From positions 702,391 to 766,390 of the forward strand of contig PMTM01000006.1 in the NCBI GenBank assembly GCA_003167365.1: a stretch of DNA of 64,000 nucleotides, given 5' to 3'. Positions within the stretch are counted from its first letter, which is position 1; every line of letters begins with the position of its first letter. The notes beneath the pieces were generated by a model, which saw only the letters and a list, made by a program, of their open reading frames with translations, did not search any database and was not told the origin of the DNA. This DNA is from Spartobacteria bacterium. GTDB taxonomy: Bacteria > Verrucomicrobiota > Verrucomicrobiia > Chthoniobacterales > UBA10450. The translations under genes and the position numbers were made by a program. Below are positions 16,212-26,196 of the stretch, in pieces.

Positions 16212-17971
16212 AGTGGAACAGCCGAACTCGTTGCACGCTTGTTTGCCTCGGCTTCATCTTGCTCTTCAGCGGATTTTCCTTCCGCCTCATTTATTTGCAG
16301 ATGCTCAAGCACGACGAGTACGCGGGGCTCGCGGCTGAGAAGCACGTTTACAAACAGCCTATTTACGCCGAGCGCGGCGCCATATTCGACGCGAACAACG
16401 AAGTCCTCGCGCATAACGTTCCCTGCCAGACGGTCGTCGCTGATGCGACGCACCTGAACAATCTCGATGCGATTGTCGATCTCGTCGGCGTTGAATTAAG
16501 AATCCCGAAGAGCGAGTTAGCGGAAAAACTACGCGGCGATCGGCGTTACATCGTCCTCAAACGCGCGGTGCCGGAAGCACTCGCCGATTCGTTGCGCGAA
16601 AAATTGCAGGCGCAAAATCTGCATGGCGTCTACTTCGAACACGATTCGGCGCGCATCTATCCGAATGGCTCGATGCTCTGCCACGTTATCGGATTCACCG
16701 ACTTCGAGCATCACGGTATTCAAGGCGTGGAAGCTTCGATGGACCAATATCTTCGCGGCGAGGATGGTTATCGTTACATCGAGCACAATCGCGCCGGGCA
16801 GGAGATCGTTCTCTATCGCGGACAGGAACGCGCCTCGCGCAACGGTTACCAGGTTCATCTCACGGTCGATCTTAATCTGCAGAACATCGTCGAGAACGAA
16901 ATCGATGCGGCGATGCGCGAATATTCGCCGAAGAAGGCGACGATCATTCTGATGCGACCGCAAACCGGCGAGATTCTCGCCATGGCGAATCGGCCGCATT
17001 TTGATTTGAACCTGCGCGCCGACGCGAAGCCCGAGCAAATGAAGAACCGCGCCATCATCGACATGATGGAGCCGGGCTCGACTTTCAAAATCGTTCCCGC
17101 GGCGGCGGCGCTTAACGAACACAAAGTGCAGCTCGACACCACTATCTTTTGCGAGAACGGTCTCTGGAATTTTGGCGGGACCGCGTTGCACGATCACAAG
17201 CCGTTCACCGATTTGAGCGTGAAAGACATTCTCGTGAAATCGAGCAACGTCGGTGCGGCCAAACTCGCGCTCAGCGTTGGCGAACAAAAATTCTACGAAT
17301 ACATACGCCGTTTCGGTTTCGGTGAACGCACTGGCGTCGAGCTGCCTGGCGAAATACCCGGCTTGATTCGCCCGCCACAAGCGTGGAGCAAAATATCGAT
17401 TACCCGTATCCCGATGGGCCACGAAGTTGGCGTCACGCCGCTGCAGATGACGCTGGCCATGGCGGTAATTGCGAACGGCGGCAAACTCATGACTCCGAGG
17501 ATCGTGAAATCAATCACTGACGCGGACGGAAAAACGGTGAGCACACTTTCTCCAGTCGTGTTGCGACAGGTAATTTCGCCGCAGACGGCACGTCAAATTG
17601 GCGATGCGTTGCGTGGCGTGGTAAGCGATCGCGGCACCGCCGCCGCCGCTGCCGTTCCCGGATTTACGATTGCCGGCAAAACCGGTACTGCGCAGAAAGT
17701 CGATCCCAAAGGCGGCTACGATAAAGACAAGTATGTAGTTTCCTTCAGCGGCTATCTACCGGCCGATCGTCCTGAATTTGTCGGCCTCGTCGTGCTCGAT
17801 GACGCACAGACGAGCAAGCCGGAGTTGAACTATGGCGGTCTTGTGGCCGGTCCCATCTTTTCTCGAATTGCCGAAAAGGCAGCGCGTTATCTCGATCTCG
17901 AGCCGCACGAGGAAATTCGCAAAGCCCTGCCGGTGGAGCGTGTGGCCTTAACCAATGCCTCACGCCGTTGA
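16208..17971 (+). CDS. ftsI: Septal peptidoglycan transpeptidase FtsI (PBP3 class)
   Basis: 587 residues. An N-terminal membrane anchor (LVCLGFILLFSGFSFRLIYL) and a PBP dimerisation domain beginning AERGAIFDANNEVLA are followed by the penicillin-binding transpeptidase domain. That has the SxxK serine in EPGSTFKI, the SxN motif in VKSSNVGAAK and the KTGTAQ box. No C-terminal PASTA domain is seen, so it is the FtsI rather than the SpoVD/PBP2x form. It cross-links septal peptidoglycan with its partner FtsW, also in this cluster. Confidence 0.93.
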   Translation: MKWNSRTRCTLVCLGFILLFSGFSFRLIYLQMLKHDEYAGLAAEKHVYKQPIYAERGAIFDANNEVLAHNVPCQTVVADATHLNNLDAIVDLVGVELRIPKSELAEKLRGDRRYIVLKRAVPEALADSLREKLQAQNLHGVYFEHDSARIYPNGSMLCHVIGFTDFEHHGIQGVEASMDQYLRGEDGYRYIEHNRAGQEIVLYRGQERASRNGYQVHLTVDLNLQNIVENEIDAAMREYSPKKATIILMRPQTGEILAMANRPHFDLNLRADAKPEQMKNRAIIDMMEPGSTFKIVPAAAALNEHKVQLDTTIFCENGLWNFGGTALHDHKPFTDLSVKDILVKSSNVGAAKLALSVGEQKFYEYIRRFGFGERTGVELPGEIPGLIRPPQAWSKISITRIPMGHEVGVTPLQMTLAMAVIANGGKLMTPRIVKSITDADGKTVSTLSPVVLRQVISPQTARQIGDALRGVVSDRGTAAAAAVPGFTIAGKTGTAQKVDPKGGYDKDKYVVSFSGYLPADRPEFVGLVVLDDAQTSKPELNYGGLVAGPIFSRIAEKAARYLDLEPHEEIRKALPVERVALTNASRR

Positions 17972-17999
17972 GCGCTTTGCCTTCGAATGCTGAAACCTC

Positions 18000-19478
<1,479 letters not shown>

Positions 19479-20873
19479 ATGAATAAGTTATCGATCTTTC
19501 ACATTGCTGAACTTGCCGGCGCAAAAATTTCTTCCGGTGATGGAAGCGTTGTCGTCGAAAAGGTCAGCACTGATTCGCGCACGGTGAAACCAGGCGAACT
19601 GTTTGTTGCTTTGCGTGGCGACAATTTTGACGGCCACAAATTTGTCGAGGACGTGGCTAAAACAGGCGCGGCAGGAGCCATTGTCGATCTTGCGTGGAAA
19701 GGAAAAGTTCCCGACAGCTTCGCGATCGTTCGCGCCGACGATACGTTGCGTGCCTACCAAAATCTCGCCGCGAATTACCGGAAATCGCTTACGCTCAAAG
19801 TGATTGCGATCACCGGCAGCAACGGCAAGACCAGCACCAAGGATTTTGCCGCTTCTGTTTTGGCCAGGCGATTTCGCGTTACGAAAACGGAAGGCAACTT
19901 CAATAATCACGTCGGACTTCCGCGCACCATTCTGGAAGCGACTTCAGACGACGAAGTCGCGGTGTGGGAAATCGGCATGAATCATCCCGGGGAGACCGCG
20001 GCGCTCGCGAAGATTGCCGCGCCGGATGACGCCATCATTACTAATATAGGCATAGCCCACATCGAGTTCATGGGTTCGCGCGACGCGATTGCGAAAGAAA
20101 AAGGCATGCTCGCGCAGGCGATCGGACCTGAGGGAACGGTGATTCTGAACGCGGACGATTCGTTTAGCCAGCAAATCGCCGAAAGAACGCGTGCGAAGCT
20201 TGTTTTTGCCGGCGCAAATGCGGGGACGATTTGCGCGATCGACATTAGACAAAGCGCCGACGGATCCGAGTTCACGATTCTGGAAGGCGCGCACCGCTGT
20301 CGCGCGCAGTTACCTGTGCCCGGCATCCACATGGTCCAGAACGCCATGCTCGCGGTTGCAGCCGGCCGCGTTTTTGGATTGTCGATCGAAGAATGCGCGG
20401 CCGGTCTCGTCTCAGCTCCGTTGACCAAGGCGCGCCTGCAAATCAAACAATTCCACGGCGTCCAAATCATTGACGACAGTTACAACGCGAATCCCGATTC
20501 GATGAAGGCGGCATTGCGCACGCTCGTGGAGCTGGATGCCGATGGCCGCCGCATCGCCGTCCTCGGCGAAATGGGCGAGCTCGGCGAAGAGTCCGAACGC
20601 GGCCATCGCGAGGTGGGAGAAACCGCGGCGGAGCTAGGCGTCGATCAACTGATTGCGATCGGTGAGAAGGGCGCGATCATCGCGCGGGCGGCAGAGAAAA
20701 GCGGACTCAAGAAAAGCGCGGCCGTAGGATCGACCAGCGAAGCGGCCGAGATGCTGGCCGATATCGCCGCGCCTGGTGATCTAGTCCTTATCAAAGGCAG
20801 CCGGTCCGCGCGGATGGAACGCGTTCTGGAGGAATTCGGCAATCGGCAGTCGGCAATCGGAATTTCGTCATGA
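19479..20873 (+). CDS. murF: UDP-MurNAc-tripeptide-D-Ala-D-Ala ligase MurF
   Basis: 464 residues, normal length. The ATP-binding loop ITGSNGKTSTKDF, the Mur ligase signature region TEGNFNNHVGLPRT and the C-terminal IIDDSYNANPDSMKAAL motif identify MurF, which adds D-Ala-D-Ala to the UDP-MurNAc-tripeptide in the cytoplasm. ATG starts on the base after the murE stop, and the end overlaps mraY by 4 bp. Confidence 0.95.
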   Translation: MNKLSIFHIAELAGAKISSGDGSVVVEKVSTDSRTVKPGELFVALRGDNFDGHKFVEDVAKTGAAGAIVDLAWKGKVPDSFAIVRADDTLRAYQNLAANYRKSLTLKVIAITGSNGKTSTKDFAASVLARRFRVTKTEGNFNNHVGLPRTILEATSDDEVAVWEIGMNHPGETAALAKIAAPDDAIITNIGIAHIEFMGSRDAIAKEKGMLAQAIGPEGTVILNADDSFSQQIAERTRAKLVFAGANAGTICAIDIRQSADGSEFTILEGAHRCRAQLPVPGIHMVQNAMLAVAAGRVFGLSIEECAAGLVSAPLTKARLQIKQFHGVQIIDDSYNANPDSMKAALRTLVELDADGRRIAVLGEMGELGEESERGHREVGETAAELGVDQLIAIGEKGAIIARAAEKSGLKKSAAVGSTSEAAEMLADIAAPGDLVLIKGSRSARMERVLEEFGNRQSAIGISS

Positions 20874-21970
20874 TGTACTATCTGCATCGGCTGAGCGACC
20901 AGTTCATCGGCTTCAACGTTTTCTTTTACGTAACTTTCCGTGCCGTTGCTGCTGCTGTCACCGCTTTCGCGCTTTCGCTCATCTTCGGCGGCTGGGTGAT
21001 TCGCAAATTGACCGCGTTGAAAATCGGCCAACCCATTCGCGCGGCCGCCGAAGTTCATCGCCTGGCGGAATTGCATGGCGCCAAGCAAGGCACGCCGACC
21101 ATGGGGGGCGTTCTCATCATCGGCTCGGTTTTTATTTCGAGTTTGGTTTGGGCGAGACCGGATAACCGTTTTGTGTGGCTGGCATTGGTCAGCATGATTT
21201 ATCTCGGCGCGCTCGGATTCGTTGACGACTACCTGAAAGTGACGAAGCGCAAATCCGACGGCGTGCCGGGCCGCGTCAAACTTGTTTTTCAGATCATTCT
21301 CGCCGCGATCGTCACGACGGTTTTTCTCACCAGTCCTCTGATTGAGGTTCAAGCGCGCTCTCTTTATCTCCCATTCCTCAAAGTGCCGGTCATTGCGAAC
21401 ATGAGCTGGTTCACATTCATTTTTTTTGCTCTCGTCATCACCGGCACCTCCAATGCCGTTAATCTGACCGACGGCCTCGACGGCCTCGCGACCGGTTGCA
21501 CTGTCACGGTCGCTTTCGCGTATGCTTTGATTTCTTACGCCGCAGGGAATTTCCGTATCGCGGAATACTTGCAAATCCCGTTTTATCCGTTCACCGGCGA
21601 GCTCACGGTTGTATGCGCGGCGCTCATCGGTGCCGGCTTGGGATTTCTTTGGTTCAACTGCCACCCTGCGAAAGTTTTTATGGGCGACACCGGCTCGCTC
21701 GCCATCGGCGGCATGATCGGGGTGGTCGCGATCTGTTGTAAACAGGAGTTGCTCCTCGCGGTGGTGGGCGGCGTTTTCGTCATCGAAGCGGTCTCGGTCA
21801 TCCTTCAGGTGCTTAGCTTCAAACTCACTGGTCGGCGGATTTTCGCCATGTCGCCCCTTCATCACCATTTCGAATTGGTCGGGTGGAAGGAAAACACCGT
21901 TATCGTCCGGTTTTGGATTCTCTCCGCCATCTTCGCCTTGATTGGCCTGGCGACGTTGAAATTGAGATAA
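20870..21970 (+). CDS. mraY: Phospho-MurNAc-pentapeptide translocase MraY
   Basis: 366 residues with about ten transmembrane segments. Family motifs are HGAKQGTPTMGG, the catalytic Asp region GFVDDYLKV, NAVNLTDGLDGLA, FMGDTGSLA and the cytoplasmic MSPLHHHFE. It transfers phospho-MurNAc-pentapeptide to undecaprenyl phosphate to form lipid I. Start overlaps murF (ATGATG). Confidence 0.96.
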   Translation: MMYYLHRLSDQFIGFNVFFYVTFRAVAAAVTAFALSLIFGGWVIRKLTALKIGQPIRAAAEVHRLAELHGAKQGTPTMGGVLIIGSVFISSLVWARPDNRFVWLALVSMIYLGALGFVDDYLKVTKRKSDGVPGRVKLVFQIILAAIVTTVFLTSPLIEVQARSLYLPFLKVPVIANMSWFTFIFFALVITGTSNAVNLTDGLDGLATGCTVTVAFAYALISYAAGNFRIAEYLQIPFYPFTGELTVVCAALIGAGLGFLWFNCHPAKVFMGDTGSLAIGGMIGVVAICCKQELLLAVVGGVFVIEAVSVILQVLSFKLTGRRIFAMSPLHHHFELVGWKENTVIVRFWILSAIFALIGLATLKLR

Positions 21971-21974
21971 ACGC

Positions 21975-23300
21975 GTGCGCTACAAAAATCAAAATGTCGC
22001 GGTTTTGGGAGCGGGCTTGAGTGGAACGGCCGCCGCGCTTCTTCTCAAATCGGAAGGCGCGACCGTAACCGTGCTCGACAGTGCCGAGGAAAAACGCCTG
22101 CTCAAATCTACCATCGACAATCTTCGCGCGCAGGGAGTTAACGTCGTTGCCGGACCGCAAGCCGACAAGGATTCGGGCAAATACGAATTCGTTGTTCTAA
22201 GCCCCGGGATCGATCCCGACTCGCCGCTCGCGCAAAATTTTTCGTCGCGCAAGATCGACATGCTCGGCGAGCTCGAGCTGGGCTGGCGCTCGTGCGCGCT
22301 TCCGGTGATTGCGATCACCGGCACGAATGGCAAGACGACCACGACCGAGATGCTCGCGCAGATGCTGAACGCGTGCGGCCAGCGCACGATCGCTTGCGGC
22401 AACATCGGCAAACCGCTCTCCGAAGTCGCACGAGAGAAAAAGGACCTCGATGTTCTCACGGTCGAAGTCAGTTCGTTCCAGCTCGAAACGATCAAGACAT
22501 TTCGGCCATCAATCAGTCTTTGGCTAAACTTCGCGCCCGATCATCTCGATCGTTATCGCTCCGTTGCCGAGTATCACACCGCCAAGCTGCGCATCTTTGA
22601 AAGTCAAACTGCCGACGACGTCGCCGTCGTGAACGCGAATGAAAGTCTGCCGGAGATTGCGCCGCGCAAAATCACGTTCAGTGCTTACACCAATCGCTCG
22701 GATTTTCGTTTGGCGGAGGGCTCCATCGTTTACCAGAACACTTCGGTGCTGAGAATGGCCGATACGAAATTGCGCGGCTCGCACAACATCGAAAACTTGA
22801 TGGCGACATTGGCGGCTGGCCAGGCGCGCGGCTTGTCGTTTGAGGAAATGGTGCCGCCGCTCTGCGCCTACGAACCGCAGCCGCATCGGTGCGAATTTGT
22901 CCGCGAAGTTCGCGGCGTCGGTTACATCAACGACTCCAAGGCGACGAATCTCGACGCTGTCGAAAAGGCGCTGCTCGCGCAAAGCAAGCCGGTCGTCCTC
23001 ATCGCCGGCGGCAAAGACAAAGGGTTCACCTTCGATCCGCTTCGGCCGCTCGTTAAGGAAAAGGTAAGATCGACAATCTTGATCGGCGAAATGGCGGAGA
23101 GCATCGCGCGCGATTGGGGTGCAGTGGTCAAATGCGAGATCGCGAATTCGCTGGCCGACGCCGTCGAACGCGCGCACGCCATCGCCAAACCGGGCGAGGT
23201 CGTTCTCTTTTCCCCGGGCACATCTTCCTTCGACATGTTCAAAAGCTACGCTGACCGCGGCGATCAATTTCGCAGTCTTGTGCAGGCCTTGCCCAAATGA
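21975..23300 (+). CDS. murD: UDP-MurNAc-L-alanine:D-glutamate ligase MurD
   Basis: 441 residues from GTG 21975. The N-terminal Rossmann-like region VAVLGAGLSGTAAALLL, the ATP loop ITGTNGKTTTTEML, NFAPDHLDRYRS and the C-terminal YINDSKATNLDAVEKAL and LFSPGTSSFDMF motifs are those of MurD. It adds D-glutamate to UDP-MurNAc-L-Ala. It starts 4 bp after mraY and its stop overlaps the LysM gene (ATGA). Confidence 0.95.
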   Translation: MRYKNQNVAVLGAGLSGTAAALLLKSEGATVTVLDSAEEKRLLKSTIDNLRAQGVNVVAGPQADKDSGKYEFVVLSPGIDPDSPLAQNFSSRKIDMLGELELGWRSCALPVIAITGTNGKTTTTEMLAQMLNACGQRTIACGNIGKPLSEVAREKKDLDVLTVEVSSFQLETIKTFRPSISLWLNFAPDHLDRYRSVAEYHTAKLRIFESQTADDVAVVNANESLPEIAPRKITFSAYTNRSDFRLAEGSIVYQNTSVLRMADTKLRGSHNIENLMATLAAGQARGLSFEEMVPPLCAYEPQPHRCEFVREVRGVGYINDSKATNLDAVEKALLAQSKPVVLIAGGKDKGFTFDPLRPLVKEKVRSTILIGEMAESIARDWGAVVKCEIANSLADAVERAHAIAKPGEVVLFSPGTSSFDMFKSYADRGDQFRSLVQALPK

Positions 23301-23917
23301 AAATAAAAATGCCCCAACTGCCGAAGTTTCCCAAACGTAAAAAACTACGCGCTGCCACCGCGCGCCGTTCTTTCGGAGCGTCCACCGATGTGGACTACGA
23401 AGAGATGTCGGAGCCAAACATGAAGTTGTCGCGCGCGCTGCTCATCGTGCTCGTTCTTCACATCGTGGCCGTGGCCGGAATCATCGCCTTCAACGCGATC
23501 AAAACGCGGCAAGGCTCGGTTATACCGGCGCCATTGCCGCCAACGAACGCGGAAAGCTCAACTGATGGATCGACCACCAAACCTGCCACCGTTGCCGCAA
23601 AGTCCGTTACCGCGCAGAAAGCGATCGCTCCGCGAGATGAGATCAAGCCTTCACATTCGCCGGCGAAGACGATCGCGAAGGACGAACACAAATCCGAGCG
23701 CACGAAATCGTTGGAGAAAGCAAGCGGGTCGGCTGATTCAGGAAAGACCTACGTCGTAGTCAAGGGCGATAATCCGGTGACGATTGCCAAGAAACTTAAA
23801 GTCCCTTACGACGATCTGATCGCGCTCAATCACATCCAGGACCCGCGCAAATTGCAAATCGGGCAAAAACTTTTGATTCCAAACAAGACCAGCAAAGCGA
23901 AGAAGACTGGCGAGTAA
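23297..23917 (+). CDS. Membrane-anchored LysM protein in the dcw cluster
   Basis: 206 residues: a basic cytoplasmic N-terminus (about 45 residues), one transmembrane helix (LLIVLVLHIVAVAGIIAFNA), a low-complexity Ala/Lys/Thr-rich periplasmic linker and a C-terminal LysM domain (about 149-195; YVVVKGDNPVTIAKKLKVPY then IQDPRKLQIGQKLLIP). LysM binds glycan chains of peptidoglycan. No enzymatic domain is seen, so I infer a wall-binding division accessory. Translational coupling to murD (ATGA) and its place just before ftsW support a divisome or wall-synthesis role. Confidence 0.75.
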   Translation: MKIKMPQLPKFPKRKKLRAATARRSFGASTDVDYEEMSEPNMKLSRALLIVLVLHIVAVAGIIAFNAIKTRQGSVIPAPLPPTNAESSTDGSTTKPATVAAKSVTAQKAIAPRDEIKPSHSPAKTIAKDEHKSERTKSLEKASGSADSGKTYVVVKGDNPVTIAKKLKVPYDDLIALNHIQDPRKLQIGQKLLIPNKTSKAKKTGE

Positions 23918-23931
23918 TTGTCGATCTACCA

Positions 23932-25074
23932 ATGCATCGTAAGAGCGCATACTTCTTATTTCTGGCTGTGCTTTGCCTGCTCGTTATCGGCATTGTCATG
24001 CTTTTCAGCACAAGCGCGTTTGCGCGCGACAGTCATGGTGACGTTTACTTCTTCGTCAAACGCCAGGCCGCCTGGTTTGGCATCGGTCTTGCCATTTGCA
24101 TCACCGCCGCGCTGGTTGATTACCATTTTTGGCAACGCACCTGGTGGATTTGGTTCAGCGTCGCATTGGTCACGCTCGCATTTTGTTTCGTGCCGCATCT
24201 TGGCATGCGCATTAATGGATCGCGCCGCTGGGTGGGAATAGGCCCCTTTACTTTTCAACCTTCCGAGATCGCAAAGATTGCCGCCGTCTTCTTCTTGGCG
24301 TTTTGGTTTTCGCGTTACGAAAAGACAAGCAATCATCCCGTCCGCGGTTTCGCCATTCCGCTCGCAGTCATCGCCGTTTTGCTTGCTCTGATTATTACCG
24401 AAGTGGATTTGGGAACCACCGTTCTCATCGGGGCCGCATCTTTCGTGGTAATGTTTGTTGCGGGAACAAACCCGATGCTTCTTGGTTTGCTCTCACTGAC
24501 TGGCGTCGGCGGCATTTTGCTTGTCGCAACACAGATGTCGGAACGGATGGCGCGCCTAGCGGCGTTTGTCGATCCGCAACGTTTCAAGCAAGACGCTGGT
24601 TTGCAGCAGATGCAGGCGTTGATCGCGTGGGGCAGCGGAGGAATGGAAGGACTCGGTCTCGGCAATGGCCGCCAAAAAATGCTCTATCTGCCATACGCGC
24701 ACACCGATTTCATTTTCCCGATGATCGGAGAAGAACTCGGATTGCGCATAAGCTTGCTCGTCGTCTTTTTGTTCGTGGTCATCATTGTTTGCGGAATCAT
24801 GATCGCGCTGCACGCGAAAGATCGTTTCGGCTTGCTCGCCGGCTGCGGGATCGTTGCGCTGCTTGGCTTGCAAGCTGCCGTGAACATCGGCGTGACCACG
24901 TCGTTGTTGCCGAACAAAGGTCTGCCCCTGCCATTCATCAGCTATGGTGGATCAAACCTTGTCGCGTGTTTGTTTGGCGTTGGTGTGTTGCTGAACATTT
25001 ATCGACAAGCGGTTCTCGAGCCACGGAACCAAACACAAAAAACCATGCAGGCACGGATTACACCGCGGATTTGA
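23932..25074 (+). CDS. ftsW: Lipid II polymerase FtsW (SEDS family)
   Basis: 380 residues with about ten transmembrane helices. SEDS signatures are visible: GSRRWVGIGPFTFQPSEIAK, the GNGRQKMLYLPYAHTDFIF segment, and GLPLPFISYGGSN near the end. FtsW polymerises septal glycan and pairs with FtsI. The gene lies 14 bp after the LysM gene and 24 bp before murG. Confidence 0.94.
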   Translation: MHRKSAYFLFLAVLCLLVIGIVMLFSTSAFARDSHGDVYFFVKRQAAWFGIGLAICITAALVDYHFWQRTWWIWFSVALVTLAFCFVPHLGMRINGSRRWVGIGPFTFQPSEIAKIAAVFFLAFWFSRYEKTSNHPVRGFAIPLAVIAVLLALIITEVDLGTTVLIGAASFVVMFVAGTNPMLLGLLSLTGVGGILLVATQMSERMARLAAFVDPQRFKQDAGLQQMQALIAWGSGGMEGLGLGNGRQKMLYLPYAHTDFIFPMIGEELGLRISLLVVFLFVVIIVCGIMIALHAKDRFGLLAGCGIVALLGLQAAVNIGVTTSLLPNKGLPLPFISYGGSNLVACLFGVGVLLNIYRQAVLEPRNQTQKTMQARITPRI

Positions 25075-25098
25075 CCGGAAGATCGATAATTACATTCC

Positions 25099-26196
25099 AT
25101 GAACGCGGTCATTGCATGCGGAGGAACAGGCGGGCATCTCTTTCCCGGGATTGCCGTGGCCGAAGTCCTGCGTGAGCGCGGACACGAGGTGATGCTTTTC
25201 GTTTCCGAAAAAGAAGTCGATGCGCTTGCCCTTTCTGGTCATTCCGATTTTCGCTACGAAAAATTGCCGACGGTCGGATTACCTTCACCATTTTCGCCGG
25301 CGATTCTCGGTTTTCTCCGGCGATTCAACGAGAGCCTTTCGCTTTGCCGATCAAGTTACCGAAAGTTCAAACCGCAAGTCGTCCTCGGCATGGGTGGTTT
25401 CACTTCGACTGCGCCGATTCTCGCCGGCCGGATGCGTGGCGTTCCTACGTTCATTCACGAATCGAACGCCATACCGGGGAAAGCAAACCGCTGGACCGCG
25501 CGGATCGTTCGCGCTGTTTTGCTCGGATTTAAAGAATGCGCACCTTTTTTTCCGAGAGCGCGCACGGAAATCACAGGCACACCGATTCGCACCGAGCTGC
25601 AACGGATGGATCGGCGGATTGCGCGTGAGAAACTCGGGCTGCGTCCCGATTTGCCCACTGTCCTCGTGATGGGCGGAAGCCAGGGCGCGAGCGGAATCAA
25701 TCAAGCCATCATTAGGTCGCTGCCCTCATTGCGCAGCACCCCGCTTCAGGTGATTCATCTCTCCGGCGCGCGCGACGAACGCCTCGTGGCCGACAATTAC
25801 CAGCGTGAAAACATTCCGGTTTACGTCGCTCCTTTCCATCATCGCATGGAGGAAGTTTACAGTGCTGCTGATCTCGCGGTCGCCCGCTCCGGCGCGGCTA
25901 GTCTGGCCGAACTGGCGTTCTTCTCCTTGCCCGGAATTCTGATTCCGTTTCCGTATGCGGCCGACGATCATCAAACGCGCAACGCGGAAATTTTTGGTCG
26001 AGCCGGCGCCGCGATTGTCTTGAAGGAATCGGAGTTATCCGGCGATCGGCTCGCGGGCAAAATTAAGGAACTGATCACCGACCGGCCAAGAATCGGGCGA
26101 ATGTCCGGAATTGCTTCACGTCTCGCGCCGAAAAACGCGGCCGGACTGGTGGTGGCGGCGATGGAGAAATATACCAATCATGACAGCCGCTCCTGA
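25099..26196 (+). CDS. murG: Lipid II synthase MurG (N-acetylglucosaminyltransferase)
   Basis: 365 residues, GT28 family. The N-terminal GGTGGHLFPGIAVAEVL loop, HESNAIPGKANR, the MGGSQGASGIN loop and RSGAASLAELAF near the UDP-GlcNAc site are all present. It converts lipid I to lipid II on the inner face of the membrane. Its 3' end overlaps murC-murB by 17 bp. Confidence 0.95.
   Translation: MNAVIACGGTGGHLFPGIAVAEVLRERGHEVMLFVSEKEVDALALSGHSDFRYEKLPTVGLPSPFSPAILGFLRRFNESLSLCRSSYRKFKPQVVLGMGGFTSTAPILAGRMRGVPTFIHESNAIPGKANRWTARIVRAVLLGFKECAPFFPRARTEITGTPIRTELQRMDRRIAREKLGLRPDLPTVLVMGGSQGASGINQAIIRSLPSLRSTPLQVIHLSGARDERLVADNYQRENIPVYVAPFHHRMEEVYSAADLAVARSGAASLAELAFFSLPGILIPFPYAADDHQTRNAEIFGRAGAAIVLKESELSGDRLAGKIKELITDRPRIGRMSGIASRLAPKNAAGLVVAAMEKYTNHDSRS

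Noticed and set aside
20645-21868. A 407-codon minus-strand frame across murF and mraY
   Set aside because: It spans two clear genes on the other strand, is extremely rich in charged residues and lacks any family pattern.
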